DNA from: Thalassobium sp. R2A62
GTDB lineage: Bacteria; Pseudomonadota; Alphaproteobacteria; Rhodobacterales; Rhodobacteraceae
Direction: 5' to 3'
Length of the DNA: 64,000 bases
Assembly: GCF_000161835.1 (NCBI RefSeq)
Contig: NZ_GG697169.2
Coordinates: 2,139,211-2,203,210 of the forward strand
In this document: positions 36,178 to 46,724 of the stretch, piece by piece
Numbering within the stretch: the stretch's first letter is position 1
How the letters are laid out: every line of letters starts with the position of its first letter
Position numbers and translations under genes: made by a program
The notes under the pieces: model-generated
The model's database searches: none
What the model saw: only the letters and a program-made list of their open reading frames with translations
What the model was told of the DNA's origin: nothing

Positions 36178-37491
36178 TTAGTTGGTTGACGTTAATCCCT
36201 CCGGCTCGCCCACAACCATGAAATGAAGATCTTCTGCGCGCAGCAATTCTGCGGCCACACGGTTCACATCTTCTAGCGTCACAGCATCGACACGCTCGTT
36301 GCGCGTGGCGATATAATCAATTGGCAATCCCTGCATCTGCATACCGACCATAATCATCGCAATCTGGGTGTTTCCATCAAATCGCAACGGATAGGCACCC
36401 GTCAGCAACAACTTGGCATTGGTCAGCTCTTCTGGCGTCACACCCGTGGTTGCCATGCGCCCCCATTCGGCTGTGATCACTTCGATGGCCTCGGCAATGC
36501 GGTCGTTCGACGATCGAACAGAACCCAACACCGTCGCAGAGTAATCCTTGGCCAAGAGATAGCTGCCGACCCCATAGGTCAGGCCGCGCTTCTTGCGGAC
36601 TTCGTTCATCAACCGGCTCTCAAACCCAGCACCGCCCAAAACGGTATTCAGGACATATGCGGCAAAGAAATCATCGTCCTCTTGCGCAATGCCTGAATGA
36701 CCAAACAACGCGGTGGATTGCGGTGTCTTAAAATCAACCACTGTCACGCCGCCGTCCAATGCAAATTCAACCGGCTCTGGCATTGGTGCACCTGTTGCGG
36801 GTAGATCTCCCAACAGATCATCCAACATCGCGCCCAATTCCGCAGGGGTGATATCGCCAACCGCAGCCACATACAGCCGATCACGGGCCAGAACATTGCG
36901 GTGTGCCGTGAACAAATCCTCTTGGGTCAGCGCCTCGACGCTTTCAATCGTGCCGCTGCTATCCGTGCCGTAAGGGTGGTCACCAAAGGCCGCCCCATTG
37001 AACCGAACCCGCGCGATCGCATCTGGGTCTTGAGCATCTGATTTGATGCCAGCAATGACCTGCGCACGAACCCGCTCTAGTGCGACCTCGTCAAACCGTG
37101 GGGACACAACGGCCTGTTTCAACAGGGCTACAGCTTCATTCGCGTTCTCACTCAGAAACTTGGTCCCAATCGTCAACGAATCGTCATAGGCGCCAAAGAT
37201 ATAGGTCGCCGCCAATGCTTCGCGTGCCTCGGCAAAGGCTTGGGCATCCATATCGCCCGTTCCCTCTTCGAGAAGGCCAACCATCAGATTGGTCGCACCA
37301 CGTTTGCCTGGCTCATCCAGAGATGCACCACCTTGGAACCTGATTTCGATCGAGGTGAAAGGGATCGAATGCTCTTCAACCAGCCACGCCGTAATTCCGC
37401 CGGGCGACACGACCTCTTGGATTTCGGTTTCAGCCGCCACAGGCAGCGCGATCACAGCGGCAAATACCGCACCAATAAAACGCATCATCAT
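36178..37491 (-). CDS. M16-family peptidase subunit without catalytic HxxEH
   Basis: The 437-residue exported protein (signal MMMRFIGAVFAAVIALPVAA) has the M16 fold, with the C-terminal RKKRGLTYGVGSYL segment of the substrate-binding subunit. The zinc motif HxxEH is missing; the corresponding region reads NLMVGLL. It is therefore probably the non-catalytic partner of the next gene upstream, as in mitochondrial-type heterodimers. Three consecutive ATG codons begin it, and it overlaps the stop of the upstream gene by one base (TGATG). Confidence 0.88.
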   Translation of the reverse strand: MMMRFIGAVFAAVIALPVAAETEIQEVVSPGGITAWLVEEHSIPFTSIEIRFQGGASLDEPGKRGATNLMVGLLEEGTGDMDAQAFAEAREALAATYIFGAYDDSLTIGTKFLSENANEAVALLKQAVVSPRFDEVALERVRAQVIAGIKSDAQDPDAIARVRFNGAAFGDHPYGTDSSGTIESVEALTQEDLFTAHRNVLARDRLYVAAVGDITPAELGAMLDDLLGDLPATGAPMPEPVEFALDGGVTVVDFKTPQSTALFGHSGIAQEDDDFFAAYVLNTVLGGAGFESRLMNEVRKKRGLTYGVGSYLLAKDYSATVLGSVRSSNDRIAEAIEVITAEWGRMATTGVTPEELTNAKLLLTGAYPLRFDGNTQIAMIMVGMQMQGLPIDYIATRNERVDAVTLEDVNRVAAELLRAEDLHFMVVGEPEGLTSTN

Positions 37492-38828
37492 CAGTTCAGG
37501 TCCTCTTGGGTTTTGATCATCCAGCCTGTCACAGCAGCCTTGCGGTCAAAAACACGCTTTGCCGCGGCGATCAGGTCGTCTGCTGTCACCGCCTGCAACA
37601 CATCGGGCCACTCTTGAACATCGGCGATGGTCAACCCTTGGGTCAATGCCGAGCCATAGCGGTTCGCCGCCGCGTTCACATCATCACGTGCATAAATCTG
37701 ACCCGCGCGCAGCTGCATCTTGATCCGCGCAAGTTGATCTGCGTCGACACCTTCTTCGATGAACTCAGCCACCGCTTGGTCCAACGCATCTTCGCCCTCT
37801 TGCAAGCTGACACCTTCGGCCGGAACGATAACCAGACCAAAGGTCGTCGCATCCAGCGACATGCCTGTGTAGAACGCGCTGGTGTAGACCGCCTTTTGGT
37901 CCTCAAACTGCAGCTTGTTGTTCAAGACCGAGGTAAAGTTACTTCCACCCAGCAATTGCGCCAAAATGGTAAGGGCTGCGGCCTCCTCTTGGACGCGGCT
38001 GTCGCGCTCTTGCGCCAAATAGGTACGGGTCACATAGGGCTGCGACACACGCAAATCCTCATACACCAAACGGCGTTCGGATCGCTGTGGCGGCTCGGAT
38101 GGGCGTTCACGCTGGGGGATCGCTTCGTTTGCAGGCAGCACACCATAGTAGGTCTCAGCCAGCGCCTTTACCTCTTCGGGTTCCACATCACCTGCAACCA
38201 CGAGGATCGCATTGTTGGGCGCATAATAGGTGTCGTAGAAATCCTGCGCGTCTTGCAACGACAGCGTTTCCATCTCGTGGCGCCAGCCAATCACCGGCAC
38301 ACCGTAGCGGTGGTTCATATACTGGGCCGCGCGGCGCTGTTCATTGAACAACGCGCCGGGGCTGCTGTCTGTGCGTTGGTTGCGTTCTTCCAGAATGACG
38401 TCTCGCTCTGTCGCAATGTCATTCTCATCCAGACGCAGGTTGACCATGCGGTCCGCCTCCATCGTCATCATCAATTCGAGCCGATCCGCCGCAACCCGCT
38501 GGAAATAGGCGGTGTAGTCGTAGCTGGTAAAGGCATTGTCGCTGCCGCCATTGGCGCTGACCACTGCCGAAAATTCACCATCAGCTAGGTTCTCGGTGTC
38601 CTTGAACAACAGGTGCTCTAGAAAATGCGCAACGCCTGATGCGCCTACCGGCTCGTCTGCTGATCCGGTCCGATACCACACCATATGCACCACAACTGGC
38701 GCACGGTGATCTTCGATCACGACGACTTGCATCCCATTGTCTAGAACATAGTCAGTGACGGCTTCATCCGCCTGCCCAACGGTCGCAATTGCCAACAGAG
38801 CGGCGGCACCCGCAATCAAACGCTTCAT
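37491..38828 (-). CDS. M16-family zinc protease, catalytic subunit
   Basis: The 445-residue protein has a signal peptide (MKRLIAGAAALLAIATVGQA), then the active HFLEH motif (His68, Glu71, His72). The third ligand, a glutamate, is expected about 75 residues later in the ERDVILEERN segment. It degrades or processes peptides in the periplasm. It forms a two-gene unit with the inactive paralogue downstream, likely as a dimer. Confidence 0.9.
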   Translation of the reverse strand: MKRLIAGAAALLAIATVGQADEAVTDYVLDNGMQVVVIEDHRAPVVVHMVWYRTGSADEPVGASGVAHFLEHLLFKDTENLADGEFSAVVSANGGSDNAFTSYDYTAYFQRVAADRLELMMTMEADRMVNLRLDENDIATERDVILEERNQRTDSSPGALFNEQRRAAQYMNHRYGVPVIGWRHEMETLSLQDAQDFYDTYYAPNNAILVVAGDVEPEEVKALAETYYGVLPANEAIPQRERPSEPPQRSERRLVYEDLRVSQPYVTRTYLAQERDSRVQEEAAALTILAQLLGGSNFTSVLNNKLQFEDQKAVYTSAFYTGMSLDATTFGLVIVPAEGVSLQEGEDALDQAVAEFIEEGVDADQLARIKMQLRAGQIYARDDVNAAANRYGSALTQGLTIADVQEWPDVLQAVTADDLIAAAKRVFDRKAAVTGWMIKTQEDLN

Positions 38829-38910
38829 GGATCATCCTTTGTTGTCCTGTGACTAACCTACGTCACAGACCCACTTGTTCAAGTGATCTTACGCGCTTGT
38901 GAGAACAGGT

Positions 38911-39414
38911 TTACTGGGGCGGCGCTGTAGGCGTCCGAACCCCGAGGTTCCGAAAACGTTGCAGTTCGGCGTAGGCGTCGAGCGACTGGCGCGCATAGGC
39001 TTTGAAATAACGATCGCGGCCAAAGCCAAATAGACTGACCCGACCACGACGTTTGCGGAACTGTTCATCGGCTGCGGCCAGTTCTGACCGAATGCCGGGG
39101 GTCACGCCATAACGGCTTGCGCGTGCGACCAGCGCACTGTCAGACGACGGAACACCGCCCCGTGACACTGCTGCGGGATTTCCGCCCAATGCCGCAATCG
39201 CGTCAGCACGTGGCGACGCATCTGTGCGGTTCGCAGCACCCGGCGTAGGTGCAGCTAGGCTTGCGTCTGTTGGCAGTTCCAAAGGCCGCGCAGGTTGGAC
39301 AGAAAATTCATCAGGACCCTCTGTGCCAGACAACGTGCGCAAACCACGATCGCCCCCGCCACAAGCAGTCAAAACCAAACAGGCTGTCAGTGCCAAAATT
39401 GCTTTGCCGAACAT
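38911..39414 (-). CDS. DUF3035 lipoprotein (BamF-like)
   Basis: The 167-residue protein has a lipoprotein signal (MFGKAILALTACLVLTAC, lipobox LTAC) and the DUF3035 domain, which in alphaproteobacteria has been linked with the outer-membrane beta-barrel assembly machine as BamF. The mature part is rich in Ala, Pro and Arg with a conserved end around FGFGRDRYFKAYARQSLDAYAEL. AAGGAG precedes the start, and either a GTG at 39417 or the ATG at 39414 could be used. It follows lspA (signal peptidase II), which processes such lipoproteins. Confidence 0.8.
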   Translation of the reverse strand: MFGKAILALTACLVLTACGGGDRGLRTLSGTEGPDEFSVQPARPLELPTDASLAAPTPGAANRTDASPRADAIAALGGNPAAVSRGGVPSSDSALVARASRYGVTPGIRSELAAADEQFRKRRGRVSLFGFGRDRYFKAYARQSLDAYAELQRFRNLGVRTPTAPPQ

Positions 39415-39463
39415 CACTGCGTCTCCTTACCCTGACCCTCTCTAACGCAAGGTGAGAGGCCCG

Positions 39464-39943
39464 TCACCTGCTAGGTTTCTTCTTGCCATCGCCAGTGGTG
39501 AGAACCAGACCGACGGCTCCAACGAAAATAGCCACATCTGCCACGTTAAATGCAAACGGATTGTCGATTCCACAGCACGACATATTCAGGAAATCCGCAA
39601 CAGCCCCATAGATGATACGGTCAACAACGTTGCCAATCGCGCCGCCAACCAGAACGCCCGCCCAAATAAAGGTCCATCGGCTGCCGTTCTCACGATACAC
39701 CCAAATCAGCACAGCACCCGAAATCGCCAGCGCCAGCGCGATCAACGCCCAAGGCAACCATTCGCTCTCATTCGCCATCAAGCCAAAGTTGATGCCCTCG
39801 TTCCACGCCATCCGCAGATTAAGAAACGGTGGAAATACATCAATCGAGAGCTTCGACTGAAGCTCCATCATATGCACCACGACATATTTGCTGATCTGAT
39901 CCACAAGGAACACCCAGAAACCTGTCCAAAATGTCAGCCGCAT
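39464..39943 (-). CDS. lspA: LspA, lipoprotein signal peptidase
   Basis: This 159-residue, four-helix inner-membrane aspartyl peptidase removes the signal from prolipoproteins. The two catalytic aspartates lie in GNVVDRI and FNVADVAIFVG (about 111 and 138). A longer frame starting with TTG adds 12 residues, but the ATG at 39943 begins the first helix and has a GGGCAGG upstream. It lies downstream of purH and upstream of the DUF3035 lipoprotein gene. Confidence 0.95.
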   Translation of the reverse strand: MRLTFWTGFWVFLVDQISKYVVVHMMELQSKLSIDVFPPFLNLRMAWNEGINFGLMANESEWLPWALIALALAISGAVLIWVYRENGSRWTFIWAGVLVGGAIGNVVDRIIYGAVADFLNMSCCGIDNPFAFNVADVAIFVGAVGLVLTTGDGKKKPSR

Positions 39944-39979
39944 GGCCTGCCCTTTCTTCCCCCCAGAGGGCGTCGTCAA

Positions 39980-41569
39980 TTAATGCCGAAAGTGGCGCAT
40001 ACCTGTAAATACCATCGCAAGACCAGCCTCGTCCGCTGCTACAATCACTTCATCGTCACGCATTGACCCACCCGGTTGAATGACACAGCTCGCGCCCGCA
40101 GCCGCCGCTTCCATCAATCCATCCGCAAATGGGAAGAACGCGTCAGACGCAACAGCCGACCCAATCGTCAGCGGTTGTGCCAGCCCCAAACCTTCGGCCA
40201 TACGCTCGGCCTTTTTCGTGGCGATCAACGCACTGTCGACGCGGCTCATTTGTCCGGCACCAACGCCCACAGTTGCGCCGTCTTTGGCGTAGACAATCGC
40301 GTTTGATTTGACGTGCTTGGCGACCTTCCATGCAAACAGCATGTCGGCCAACTGCGCATCAGTCGGTGCGACCTTGGTCACAACCTTGAGGTCATCCAGA
40401 CCGATGTGTCCGTTGTCTTTGTCCTGAACCAACATGCCACCAGCAACCTGACGGACTGTCAGCATCGCAGACTTTGGATCGACCAAGCCGTCTGTCGTCA
40501 GCAAGCGCAAATTCTTTTTCGCGGCAAAAATCGCACGCGCTTCGTCTGTCGCACCGGGTGCGATGACAACTTCGGTGAAAATTCCGGCCATCTCTTCTGC
40601 CGTTTCGGCGTCCAGCGGCATGTTCAGCGCAACGATCCCGCCAAACGCGCTGGTCCGGTCACAGTCAAACGCGCCTTTGTAAGCGTCGATCAATGTCGCA
40701 CCACGGGCCACGCCACATGGGTTTGCGTGCTTGATGATCGCAACTGCAGGCCCGTCTTCGGGTGCGAATTCGCTTACCAGTTCAAACGCCGCGTCAGTGT
40801 CGTTGATGTTGTTATAAGACAGCTCTTTGCCCTGATGTTGAACCGCAGTCGCGACACCGGCGCGGTCCGTTCCATCTAGGTAGAAGGCCGCTGCCTGATG
40901 TGGGTTCTCGCCATAGCGCAATGTCTGTGCCAGCGTGCCAGCAACAGCGCGGCGGCGCGGTGCGGCCTCGCCAATGGCGTTCGCCATCCATGTGGACACC
41001 GCAGCGTCATAGGCTCCTGTGCGGGCATAAGCAGTCTGTGCCAGACCCTGACGGAACGCCAATGTCGTGGCGCCGTCATTGGCATCGAGTTCGGCCAATA
41101 GCGCGTCATAGTCCTCGACATCCACCACAACACTTACAAATCCGTGGTTCTTGGCTGCTGCGCGGATCATCGCGGGGCCACCAATGTCGATGTTTTCGAT
41201 GCAAGTGTCATAATCCGCACCCGCCGCAACGGTCGCCTCGAACGGATAGAGGTTCACAACCAACAGATCGATGGCACCGATGCCGTGCTCTTCCATCGCT
41301 GCGACATGGCCTTTGTCATCGCGCAGGGCCAACAGACCGCCATGCACCATCGGGTGCAGTGTCTTGACCCGACCGTCCATCATTTCAGGGAACCCTGTGA
41401 TCTCGGCCACATCCAGAACGTCCAAACCAGCCTCACGCAATGTCTTGGCCGATCCGCCAGTCGACAAAAGCTCGACCCCGCGTGCCGCCAAGGACTTGCC
41501 CAACTCAACCAGTCCGGTTTTGTCAGATACAGAAAGCAACGCGCGAGAGATGGTGTGCAGATCAGCCAT
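39980..41569 (-). CDS. purH: PurH, bifunctional AICAR transformylase / IMP cyclohydrolase
   Basis: The 529-residue enzyme does the last two steps of purine synthesis. The N-terminal MGS-like cyclohydrolase domain (about 1-200) begins [15 protein letters not shown] and contains [16 protein letters not shown]. The C-terminal transformylase domain has the signature [10 protein letters not shown] near residue 277. Its ATG overlaps the stop of the heparinase-like gene by eight bases (ATGGCTGA). Confidence 0.97.
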   Translation of the reverse strand: MADLHTISRALLSVSDKTGLVELGKSLAARGVELLSTGGSAKTLREAGLDVLDVAEITGFPEMMDGRVKTLHPMVHGGLLALRDDKGHVAAMEEHGIGAIDLLVVNLYPFEATVAAGADYDTCIENIDIGGPAMIRAAAKNHGFVSVVVDVEDYDALLAELDANDGATTLAFRQGLAQTAYARTGAYDAAVSTWMANAIGEAAPRRRAVAGTLAQTLRYGENPHQAAAFYLDGTDRAGVATAVQHQGKELSYNNINDTDAAFELVSEFAPEDGPAVAIIKHANPCGVARGATLIDAYKGAFDCDRTSAFGGIVALNMPLDAETAEEMAGIFTEVVIAPGATDEARAIFAAKKNLRLLTTDGLVDPKSAMLTVRQVAGGMLVQDKDNGHIGLDDLKVVTKVAPTDAQLADMLFAWKVAKHVKSNAIVYAKDGATVGVGAGQMSRVDSALIATKKAERMAEGLGLAQPLTIGSAVASDAFFPFADGLMEAAAAGASCVIQPGGSMRDDEVIVAADEAGLAMVFTGMRHFRH

Positions 41570-43322
41570 GTGGGTCCCCTAGATCAAACTCGTCGTCGCG
41601 GTGCAAGTCACGGATCGCATTTGGCGTCTCCTGTGCCTTGGCCAACGACCAACGGACGCGCGTCGCATAGGACATTGCGCGCGAGGATAAAACCACCTGT
41701 TGCGATCCACGGGGCCTTAATCGGCCTTTTTCCAAATAAACTGACGGTTCAAGCGTCATTTCCGCGCTTCCGTCCTGCCGAAAAACCCAAACTTCGCCAC
41801 TTTTTAAGGCAATCGAAACTGCAGTCCCGCCCAGATCCAGTGTCGCATCAACGTCTGGATGCAGGTGAAAGCGGATAGAAAACGGAATGCCTTGCAGCTG
41901 CACCTCGTCCATCCGGGTGTCAAAAATCCGCTCGTCATGATCATCAAGCGTGGCCAGCAATTCCTCACCCGCGATCGCCCGTCCATCAAAGGTCAGCTCG
42001 AATGTCCGCGCATGGGTAAAGCCGTGCGTCTTGCGGTAACCGTCCTGCGCCACTTCAAGCCGTACACCATCAGGGACATCGCTCCATTCCACCGGAACAT
42101 CGCTCGGGGCATCTACTAACAGCTCTTGCTGGCGGCCCAGCACCCAGCGCGACGGCCCGAGACGCGAGCTAGAAAACCCGTCGATGCCCAATGTCGCATG
42201 GCTAGGCGTTGCACGTCCCGCACGCCGCCATGTTTCACCAAACACAGCACCCGATCCGCAATTTACAATCACTGGCCTGCGACCAGACGTCAGCTCGAAC
42301 GCTGTGGTCGACGCATGGCCATTGTATGACGCGGCCCCTGCTGGCGGGACACTTGCATCAACGACAACGCTGGTGCGCCCACCGCTGATCCGCGCGTATC
42401 CCATGCTCAAACCTTCGGCACGTGTCGCTTTGACACCGGATGCCGCCAGCGCATGGTCCAAACGCCCCTCTAAACCGCGACCACCACCGTGGAACCGCGC
42501 GAGCCCGCCATCCGAATGTCGCAGCACCCGCAGCGTTGGCGCGATCCTCTGGATCGCCTCAAGATGCGCCGCTGCCGGCTCTTGGCCGCTGTCCGTCAAT
42601 GCATCTGCAGCCCACGTTAGCAACGATAGAACCTCAAGCAGTTCTTCGGGGTTGCGGGTCAGTATTCCGCCCTGTTCGTCAATCTGGCTTGCACAATCGC
42701 GCGACAAAGCATCAACGGCTGGCGCGACATGCGCGTCCATCCCTTCGAGAGACAGCCCCGCATAGATCAAACCAGTGAGAGTCTGAAACCGTGGCAGACC
42801 GCTATGAGTGGTCTTCCAACGGCGGCTTAGGAAAATCGTTTGTTGTGCAAGGCTGCGATAGAACTTTTCGCTGTCTACCTTGTCACGTCCCCGCAACAGG
42901 AACAGCGCATGATGGGTCCACCGCATCAATCGGCGGCCTGTCAAATCAGGCACCCATCCCGGCCCTTTGCCCGGGCCATATCGGTCGATCCACTGGAACG
43001 CCCAATCTTGTGCAGTAGCACAGGCCTTGGCATCGCCGACGGCAGCCAAATCATCCAGCCAGCCAAACCCGTGCAAATCTTGCTCAAACGCGTCGTCAGG
43101 AACGTCGATGTCCCAAACAGATGCGTCCGGCTCAATCACCAGATGCCCTGCAAAAAGGAAATTACCCGCAACTAGCTGACGCCCTTTGGCAAAATGCCCG
43201 ATCGTGCGCGGTTCAGGTTGTGATTTGAAACCGGTCGCCGCACGCGCACGGCTTGCACGCCACGCATGAACGCGGTGCATCCAACCTGTTCGGCGGGCGG
43301 ACCAACTGTCGTATCTGGGCAC
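41562..43322 (-). CDS. Heparinase II/III-like protein
   Basis: The 586-residue protein belongs to the heparinase II/III-like family, with an alpha/alpha toroid N-terminal part ([14 protein letters not shown] near residue 48) and a C-terminal beta-sandwich ([13 protein letters not shown] near residue 325, then [13 protein letters not shown]). In Rhodobacteraceae a member always sits between rsmB and purH, which suggests a cell-envelope or polysaccharide role rather than heparin digestion, but the substrate is unknown. The start is a GTG; an ATG 14 codons downstream is the alternative. Confidence 0.8.
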   Translation of the reverse strand: MPRYDSWSARRTGWMHRVHAWRASRARAATGFKSQPEPRTIGHFAKGRQLVAGNFLFAGHLVIEPDASVWDIDVPDDAFEQDLHGFGWLDDLAAVGDAKACATAQDWAFQWIDRYGPGKGPGWVPDLTGRRLMRWTHHALFLLRGRDKVDSEKFYRSLAQQTIFLSRRWKTTHSGLPRFQTLTGLIYAGLSLEGMDAHVAPAVDALSRDCASQIDEQGGILTRNPEELLEVLSLLTWAADALTDSGQEPAAAHLEAIQRIAPTLRVLRHSDGGLARFHGGGRGLEGRLDHALAASGVKATRAEGLSMGYARISGGRTSVVVDASVPPAGAASYNGHASTTAFELTSGRRPVIVNCGSGAVFGETWRRAGRATPSHATLGIDGFSSSRLGPSRWVLGRQQELLVDAPSDVPVEWSDVPDGVRLEVAQDGYRKTHGFTHARTFELTFDGRAIAGEELLATLDDHDERIFDTRMDEVQLQGIPFSIRFHLHPDVDATLDLGGTAVSIALKSGEVWVFRQDGSAEMTLEPSVYLEKGRLRPRGSQQVVLSSRAMSYATRVRWSLAKAQETPNAIRDLHRDDEFDLGDPHG

Positions 43323-43405
43323 TGCTTGCCTCGTTTATGCGTTTCGCACGGGATGGCCCGTCTAGGACCTTATTAATGAAACCATACCTGCCAAACGGCG
43401 CTGAG

Positions 43406-44683
43406 TCACGCAGGCTTTCGCAGGCACGCCATGTAAAATCCATCGATCCCGCCCTGATCAGCCCAATAATCAGGTCTCAGACGCAACCCACCCTCTTGGG
43501 TTTGCCACGCAGAATCGACCCCTTGGACCAGCACAGCGTCACGATCCACAATCAAATCAGGATGCCGTTCCAACGCTTCGTCAATCTGCACTTCACCTTC
43601 GTCAGGCAAGAGCGAACAGGTGCAAAACACCAACCGGCCACCTGGTTTCAGCAGGCTCAGCGCGTGATCCAGAAACGCGCCTTGCATGTCGATCAGGTTG
43701 CCAAATTCTGATCCGTCCTTGGCCAAGGGCAAATCTGGGTGGCGCCGCAATGTCCCTGTCGCCGAGCACGGCGCATCCAACAAAATCGCATCCCAACCGC
43801 CTTCAGAAAAATCCAGCGCGTCTCCTACGACGATTTCTGCATCCAATCCTGTACGCGATAGGTTTTCTGAAACACGAGCCATGCGCCTGTCGGACAGATC
43901 CAGCGCTGTGACTTGGGCGCCCATTGCCGCCGCTTGCATCGTTTTACCACCCGGTGCGGCACACATGTCCAAAACCCGCTCGCCACTTTGAGGGGCGAGA
44001 ATGCGTGCTGGAATGGCCGCCGCGGCATCTTGGACCCACCAATCGCCAGCCTCAAAACCCGCCAGCTTTGACACTTGGCCGTAGTCTGACAGGCGCACCG
44101 AACCCGTTGGCAGCACAACGCCGCCCACAGCCTCGGCGACAGCAGCGATATCACCTTTGACACTTAGATCGAGAGGGGCACCCGCAAAATGCGCAGCCTC
44201 CATCGCCTCGACTGTTTTGCGCCCGTAGCCGTCAACCAACGGGCTGCGCAGCCAGTTGGCCAGTTTAGGAACAGGAAGCCGGTTCCATTTCTCAGAACCC
44301 TGCTCGGCCACTCGGCGCAACACCGCATTGACCAAACCCTTCATCGCACTCGTACGCTGGCTCTTGCTGACAATTTCAACGGCCGAATTCACAACGCCAT
44401 GCGCCGCTGCACCCTCGGCACAGATCTCTACCGTCCCCAGACGCAGGACGTTCATCACCGTACCGCCGGGTTTGCGTTTGAGAAACGGCTTTAGCATCCG
44501 GTCCGCGCGATCCAATCCCCGCAGGGTTTCGACAGTCAGACGCTGGGCGCGCGCCGTGTCACCCGCGTCCAAATGCTTGAGCGCACCGCCGCCAATCAGC
44601 TCGGACATCAGGCGACCTTCGTCAATAATCTGATCGAGCAGATGCACCGCTGCGCGGCGTGGGGCGTATCCAGTTTGGGCCAT
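43406..44683 (-). CDS. rsmB: RsmB, 16S rRNA (m5C967) methyltransferase
   Basis: The 425-residue protein consists of a NusB-like RNA-binding domain (about 1-130) and a Rossmann methyltransferase domain with DMCAAPGGKTMQ (SAM binding, about 242), DAPCSATGTLRRHPD and FCTCSLLPDEGE carrying the two catalytic cysteines. It methylates C967 of 16S rRNA. It lies upstream of the heparinase-like and purH genes and diverges from the DUF1674 gene with 72 bases between the starts. Confidence 0.95.
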   Translation of the reverse strand: MAQTGYAPRRAAVHLLDQIIDEGRLMSELIGGGALKHLDAGDTARAQRLTVETLRGLDRADRMLKPFLKRKPGGTVMNVLRLGTVEICAEGAAAHGVVNSAVEIVSKSQRTSAMKGLVNAVLRRVAEQGSEKWNRLPVPKLANWLRSPLVDGYGRKTVEAMEAAHFAGAPLDLSVKGDIAAVAEAVGGVVLPTGSVRLSDYGQVSKLAGFEAGDWWVQDAAAAIPARILAPQSGERVLDMCAAPGGKTMQAAAMGAQVTALDLSDRRMARVSENLSRTGLDAEIVVGDALDFSEGGWDAILLDAPCSATGTLRRHPDLPLAKDGSEFGNLIDMQGAFLDHALSLLKPGGRLVFCTCSLLPDEGEVQIDEALERHPDLIVDRDAVLVQGVDSAWQTQEGGLRLRPDYWADQGGIDGFYMACLRKPA

Positions 44684-44755
44684 CAGGTGATCCGTCCTCT
44701 TGCAGGGGTCCGCTTGCGACGTATATCAGACATATCACCGAGACAAGGAACCGTC

Positions 44756-44944
44756 ATGACCGACACTCCGACTAACACACCCAACGATCTGCCTCCAGCA
44801 GCCCAGCGCGCGCTGGCCGAGGCCGAAGAACGGCGCGCTTTAGAGGCAAAACAAGCCCTCCCCAAAGAACTGGGTGGTCGGGACGGCCCAGAGCCTGTGC
44901 GTTTTGGTGATTGGGAAAAGAAAGGTATCGCGGTCGATTTTTAA
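44756..44944 (+). CDS. DUF1674 (SDHAF4-like) protein
   Basis: The 62-residue protein ends in the conserved ELGGRDGPEPVRFGDWEKKGIAVDF region of the DUF1674/SDHAF4 family. Eukaryotic SDHAF4 helps attach the flavoprotein subunit of succinate dehydrogenase, so a similar chaperone role is inferred. AAGGAA precedes the ATG. No sdh gene lies in the window; the position next to rsmB is common in related bacteria. Confidence 0.85.
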   Translation: MTDTPTNTPNDLPPAAQRALAEAEERRALEAKQALPKELGGRDGPEPVRFGDWEKKGIAVDF

Positions 44945-44967
44945 TCGCGCGCTCGGACCTCGTCCAC

Positions 44968-45318
44968 CTATTTCAACGTAAAATCCGCGATATCGCCAGC
45001 ACCACGGTCCGATTGAAACCGGATAGTGCCACCATCTGCGCTGACTTCTTGGCAATTATAGCCCAGCTCGCGTTTGCCCCAGAACAGATCGCGGCAGAAA
45101 TAACCGCCGTCCCAGTTCCAAGTGCCCGTCACATCGCGCCCTGCACCACGGCCCTCAATTTGGCCATTCGGTAGAACATTCAGCTGGATCAACGACCGCG
45201 CCAGTGTCCGCCCCTCAACAAGAGAAACAAACTCTGATCTGTCCTCAACCTTGGTCAGCGCGTGCGCCATCATGGGGGTCGTGGCGATCAATGCGCCCAA
45301 TGCGATCGTTCGAAACAT
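44968..45318 (-). CDS. Small exported protein, function unknown
   Basis: The 116-residue product has a signal peptide (MFRTIALGALIATTPMMAHA) and a beta-rich domain with NVLPNGQIEGRGAGRD, TWNWDGGYFCRD and LGYNCQEV, with a cysteine pair that could form a disulfide. It resembles small conserved proteins of Rhodobacteraceae, but I cannot name a family. The start at 45318 is chosen because it opens the signal peptide. It lies downstream of dapB. Confidence 0.7.
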   Translation of the reverse strand: MFRTIALGALIATTPMMAHALTKVEDRSEFVSLVEGRTLARSLIQLNVLPNGQIEGRGAGRDVTGTWNWDGGYFCRDLFWGKRELGYNCQEVSADGGTIRFQSDRGAGDIADFTLK

Positions 45319-45395
45319 CTTAAACAACCATTTTTTACTAATAATGATACGCCACAATACGCGTATCAGATCACTATATCATAACAGCAGACGCA

Positions 45396-46217
45396 CTACT
45401 TGGGTTCGGCCAACCCCAATACATCCAGCATGTCATACTCGCCCGGTGATTGGTTCACCCCCCACAGCGCCGCCTTTACAGCACCACGAGCGAAAATCGC
45501 GCGGTCCGTTGCCATATGCCGCAACACGATCCGCTCGCCTGCCGCAGCAAAAAGCACATCATGCTCGCCTACTATATCTCCTCCACGAATAGCAGTGAAG
45601 CCAATGTCTCCCCGCTTGCGGGCACCAGTGATCCCATCGCGTCCGCTGTCGCGCACATCATTGAGGGCAACACCGCGCCCCTCGGCCGCAGCCTCGCCCA
45701 GCATCAAGGCCGTTCCGCTCGGGGCGTCGACCTTCATGTTGTGGTGGCCTTCGATCACTTCGATGTCGAAATCTTCGTCCAACGCCGCCGCAACCTTTTT
45801 GGTCAGTTGCACCAACAGATTAACACCCAGCGACATGTTTCCGGCACGTACGATCACGGCATGGCGGGATGCGGGCTCCAGCTTGGCAATGTCGTCGTCC
45901 GTCATGCCTGTGGTGCCAATCACATGTACCGCGCGCGCCTGCGCTGCGAGACCCGCAAATTCGATCGTCGCCACCGGTGCCGTAAAGTCGATGACAATCT
46001 GCGCCTTGGAAAACGCGGCCAACGCATCATCCGTCACAACAACACCCAGATCAGAGCCGCCCATAGCGGCCCCAACATCGCGCCCAACCCAGTCGTGACC
46101 GCTGCGTTCTACAGCCCCAACCAGCCGAACTGCGTCGTTCTGCGTGACTGTTTGAATCAGCATCTGACCCATCCGGCCAGAGGCACCCGTGATCACAACA
46201 CCCGGCAAATCCGTCAT
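45396..46217 (-). CDS. dapB: DapB, 4-hydroxy-tetrahydrodipicolinate reductase
   Basis: The 273-residue enzyme reduces the DapA product with NAD(P)H in lysine and diaminopimelate synthesis. The nucleotide-binding motif GASGRMGQ is at 11-18, and the substrate region [16 protein letters not shown] (about 157) holds the catalytic histidine and lysine. Length is normal. It diverges from rbfA with 96 bases between starts. Confidence 0.97.
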   Translation of the reverse strand: MTDLPGVVITGASGRMGQMLIQTVTQNDAVRLVGAVERSGHDWVGRDVGAAMGGSDLGVVVTDDALAAFSKAQIVIDFTAPVATIEFAGLAAQARAVHVIGTTGMTDDDIAKLEPASRHAVIVRAGNMSLGVNLLVQLTKKVAAALDEDFDIEVIEGHHNMKVDAPSGTALMLGEAAAEGRGVALNDVRDSGRDGITGARKRGDIGFTAIRGGDIVGEHDVLFAAAGERIVLRHMATDRAIFARGAVKAALWGVNQSPGEYDMLDVLGLAEPK

Positions 46218-46313
46218 CTTATCTCTCCATTACGTCCCGTTCCCCTAGCAAAGCCTCGCCTCATTGGCAAAGCCTCGCTTGGCAAATGCGCGATTCCCCC
46301 CTAAATCACGCAA

Positions 46314-46724
46314 ATGGCTAAGAACTCATCCCCCGAAGGCCGCGCGCCTTCCACTCGTCAGCTGCGTGTTGGTGAATTGATCCGCCGGACCTTGTCCGAT
46401 GCGCTGCAGCGTGGCGACATTCATGATCCCGATCTCAACCGCATGTCGATCACCGTAGGCGAGGTGCGCGTGACGCCCGACCTGCAAATCGCGACCTGCT
46501 TTGTCCTGCCCTTGGGCGGCAAAGGCGGTGACGAAGCGATCGCAGCTCTGAAACGCAACAAATACGAACTGCGCCGCCTTGTCGGCAAAGTGACCAAGCT
46601 CAAGATGACGCCCGATCTGCGGTTCTTGATCGACAAAACCTACGACCAAATGGACGCGACGGCTGCGATGTTCGCCGACGCGCGGGTTCAGGCTGATCTC
46701 ATCAAACCGGACGACACGGAATGA
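46314..46724 (+). CDS. rbfA: RbfA, 30S ribosome-binding factor
   Basis: The 136-residue KH-fold protein matures the 16S rRNA 5' end and 30S subunit. Family motifs are [15 protein letters not shown] at the start and RIGxL-like [13 protein letters not shown] near the end. Its last codons overlap the start of the next gene (ATGA). It starts the plus-strand cluster with the DUF2233 protein and truB, the same link as the classical rbfA-truB pair. Confidence 0.95.
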   Translation: MAKNSSPEGRAPSTRQLRVGELIRRTLSDALQRGDIHDPDLNRMSITVGEVRVTPDLQIATCFVLPLGGKGGDEAIAALKRNKYELRRLVGKVTKLKMTPDLRFLIDKTYDQMDATAAMFADARVQADLIKPDDTE

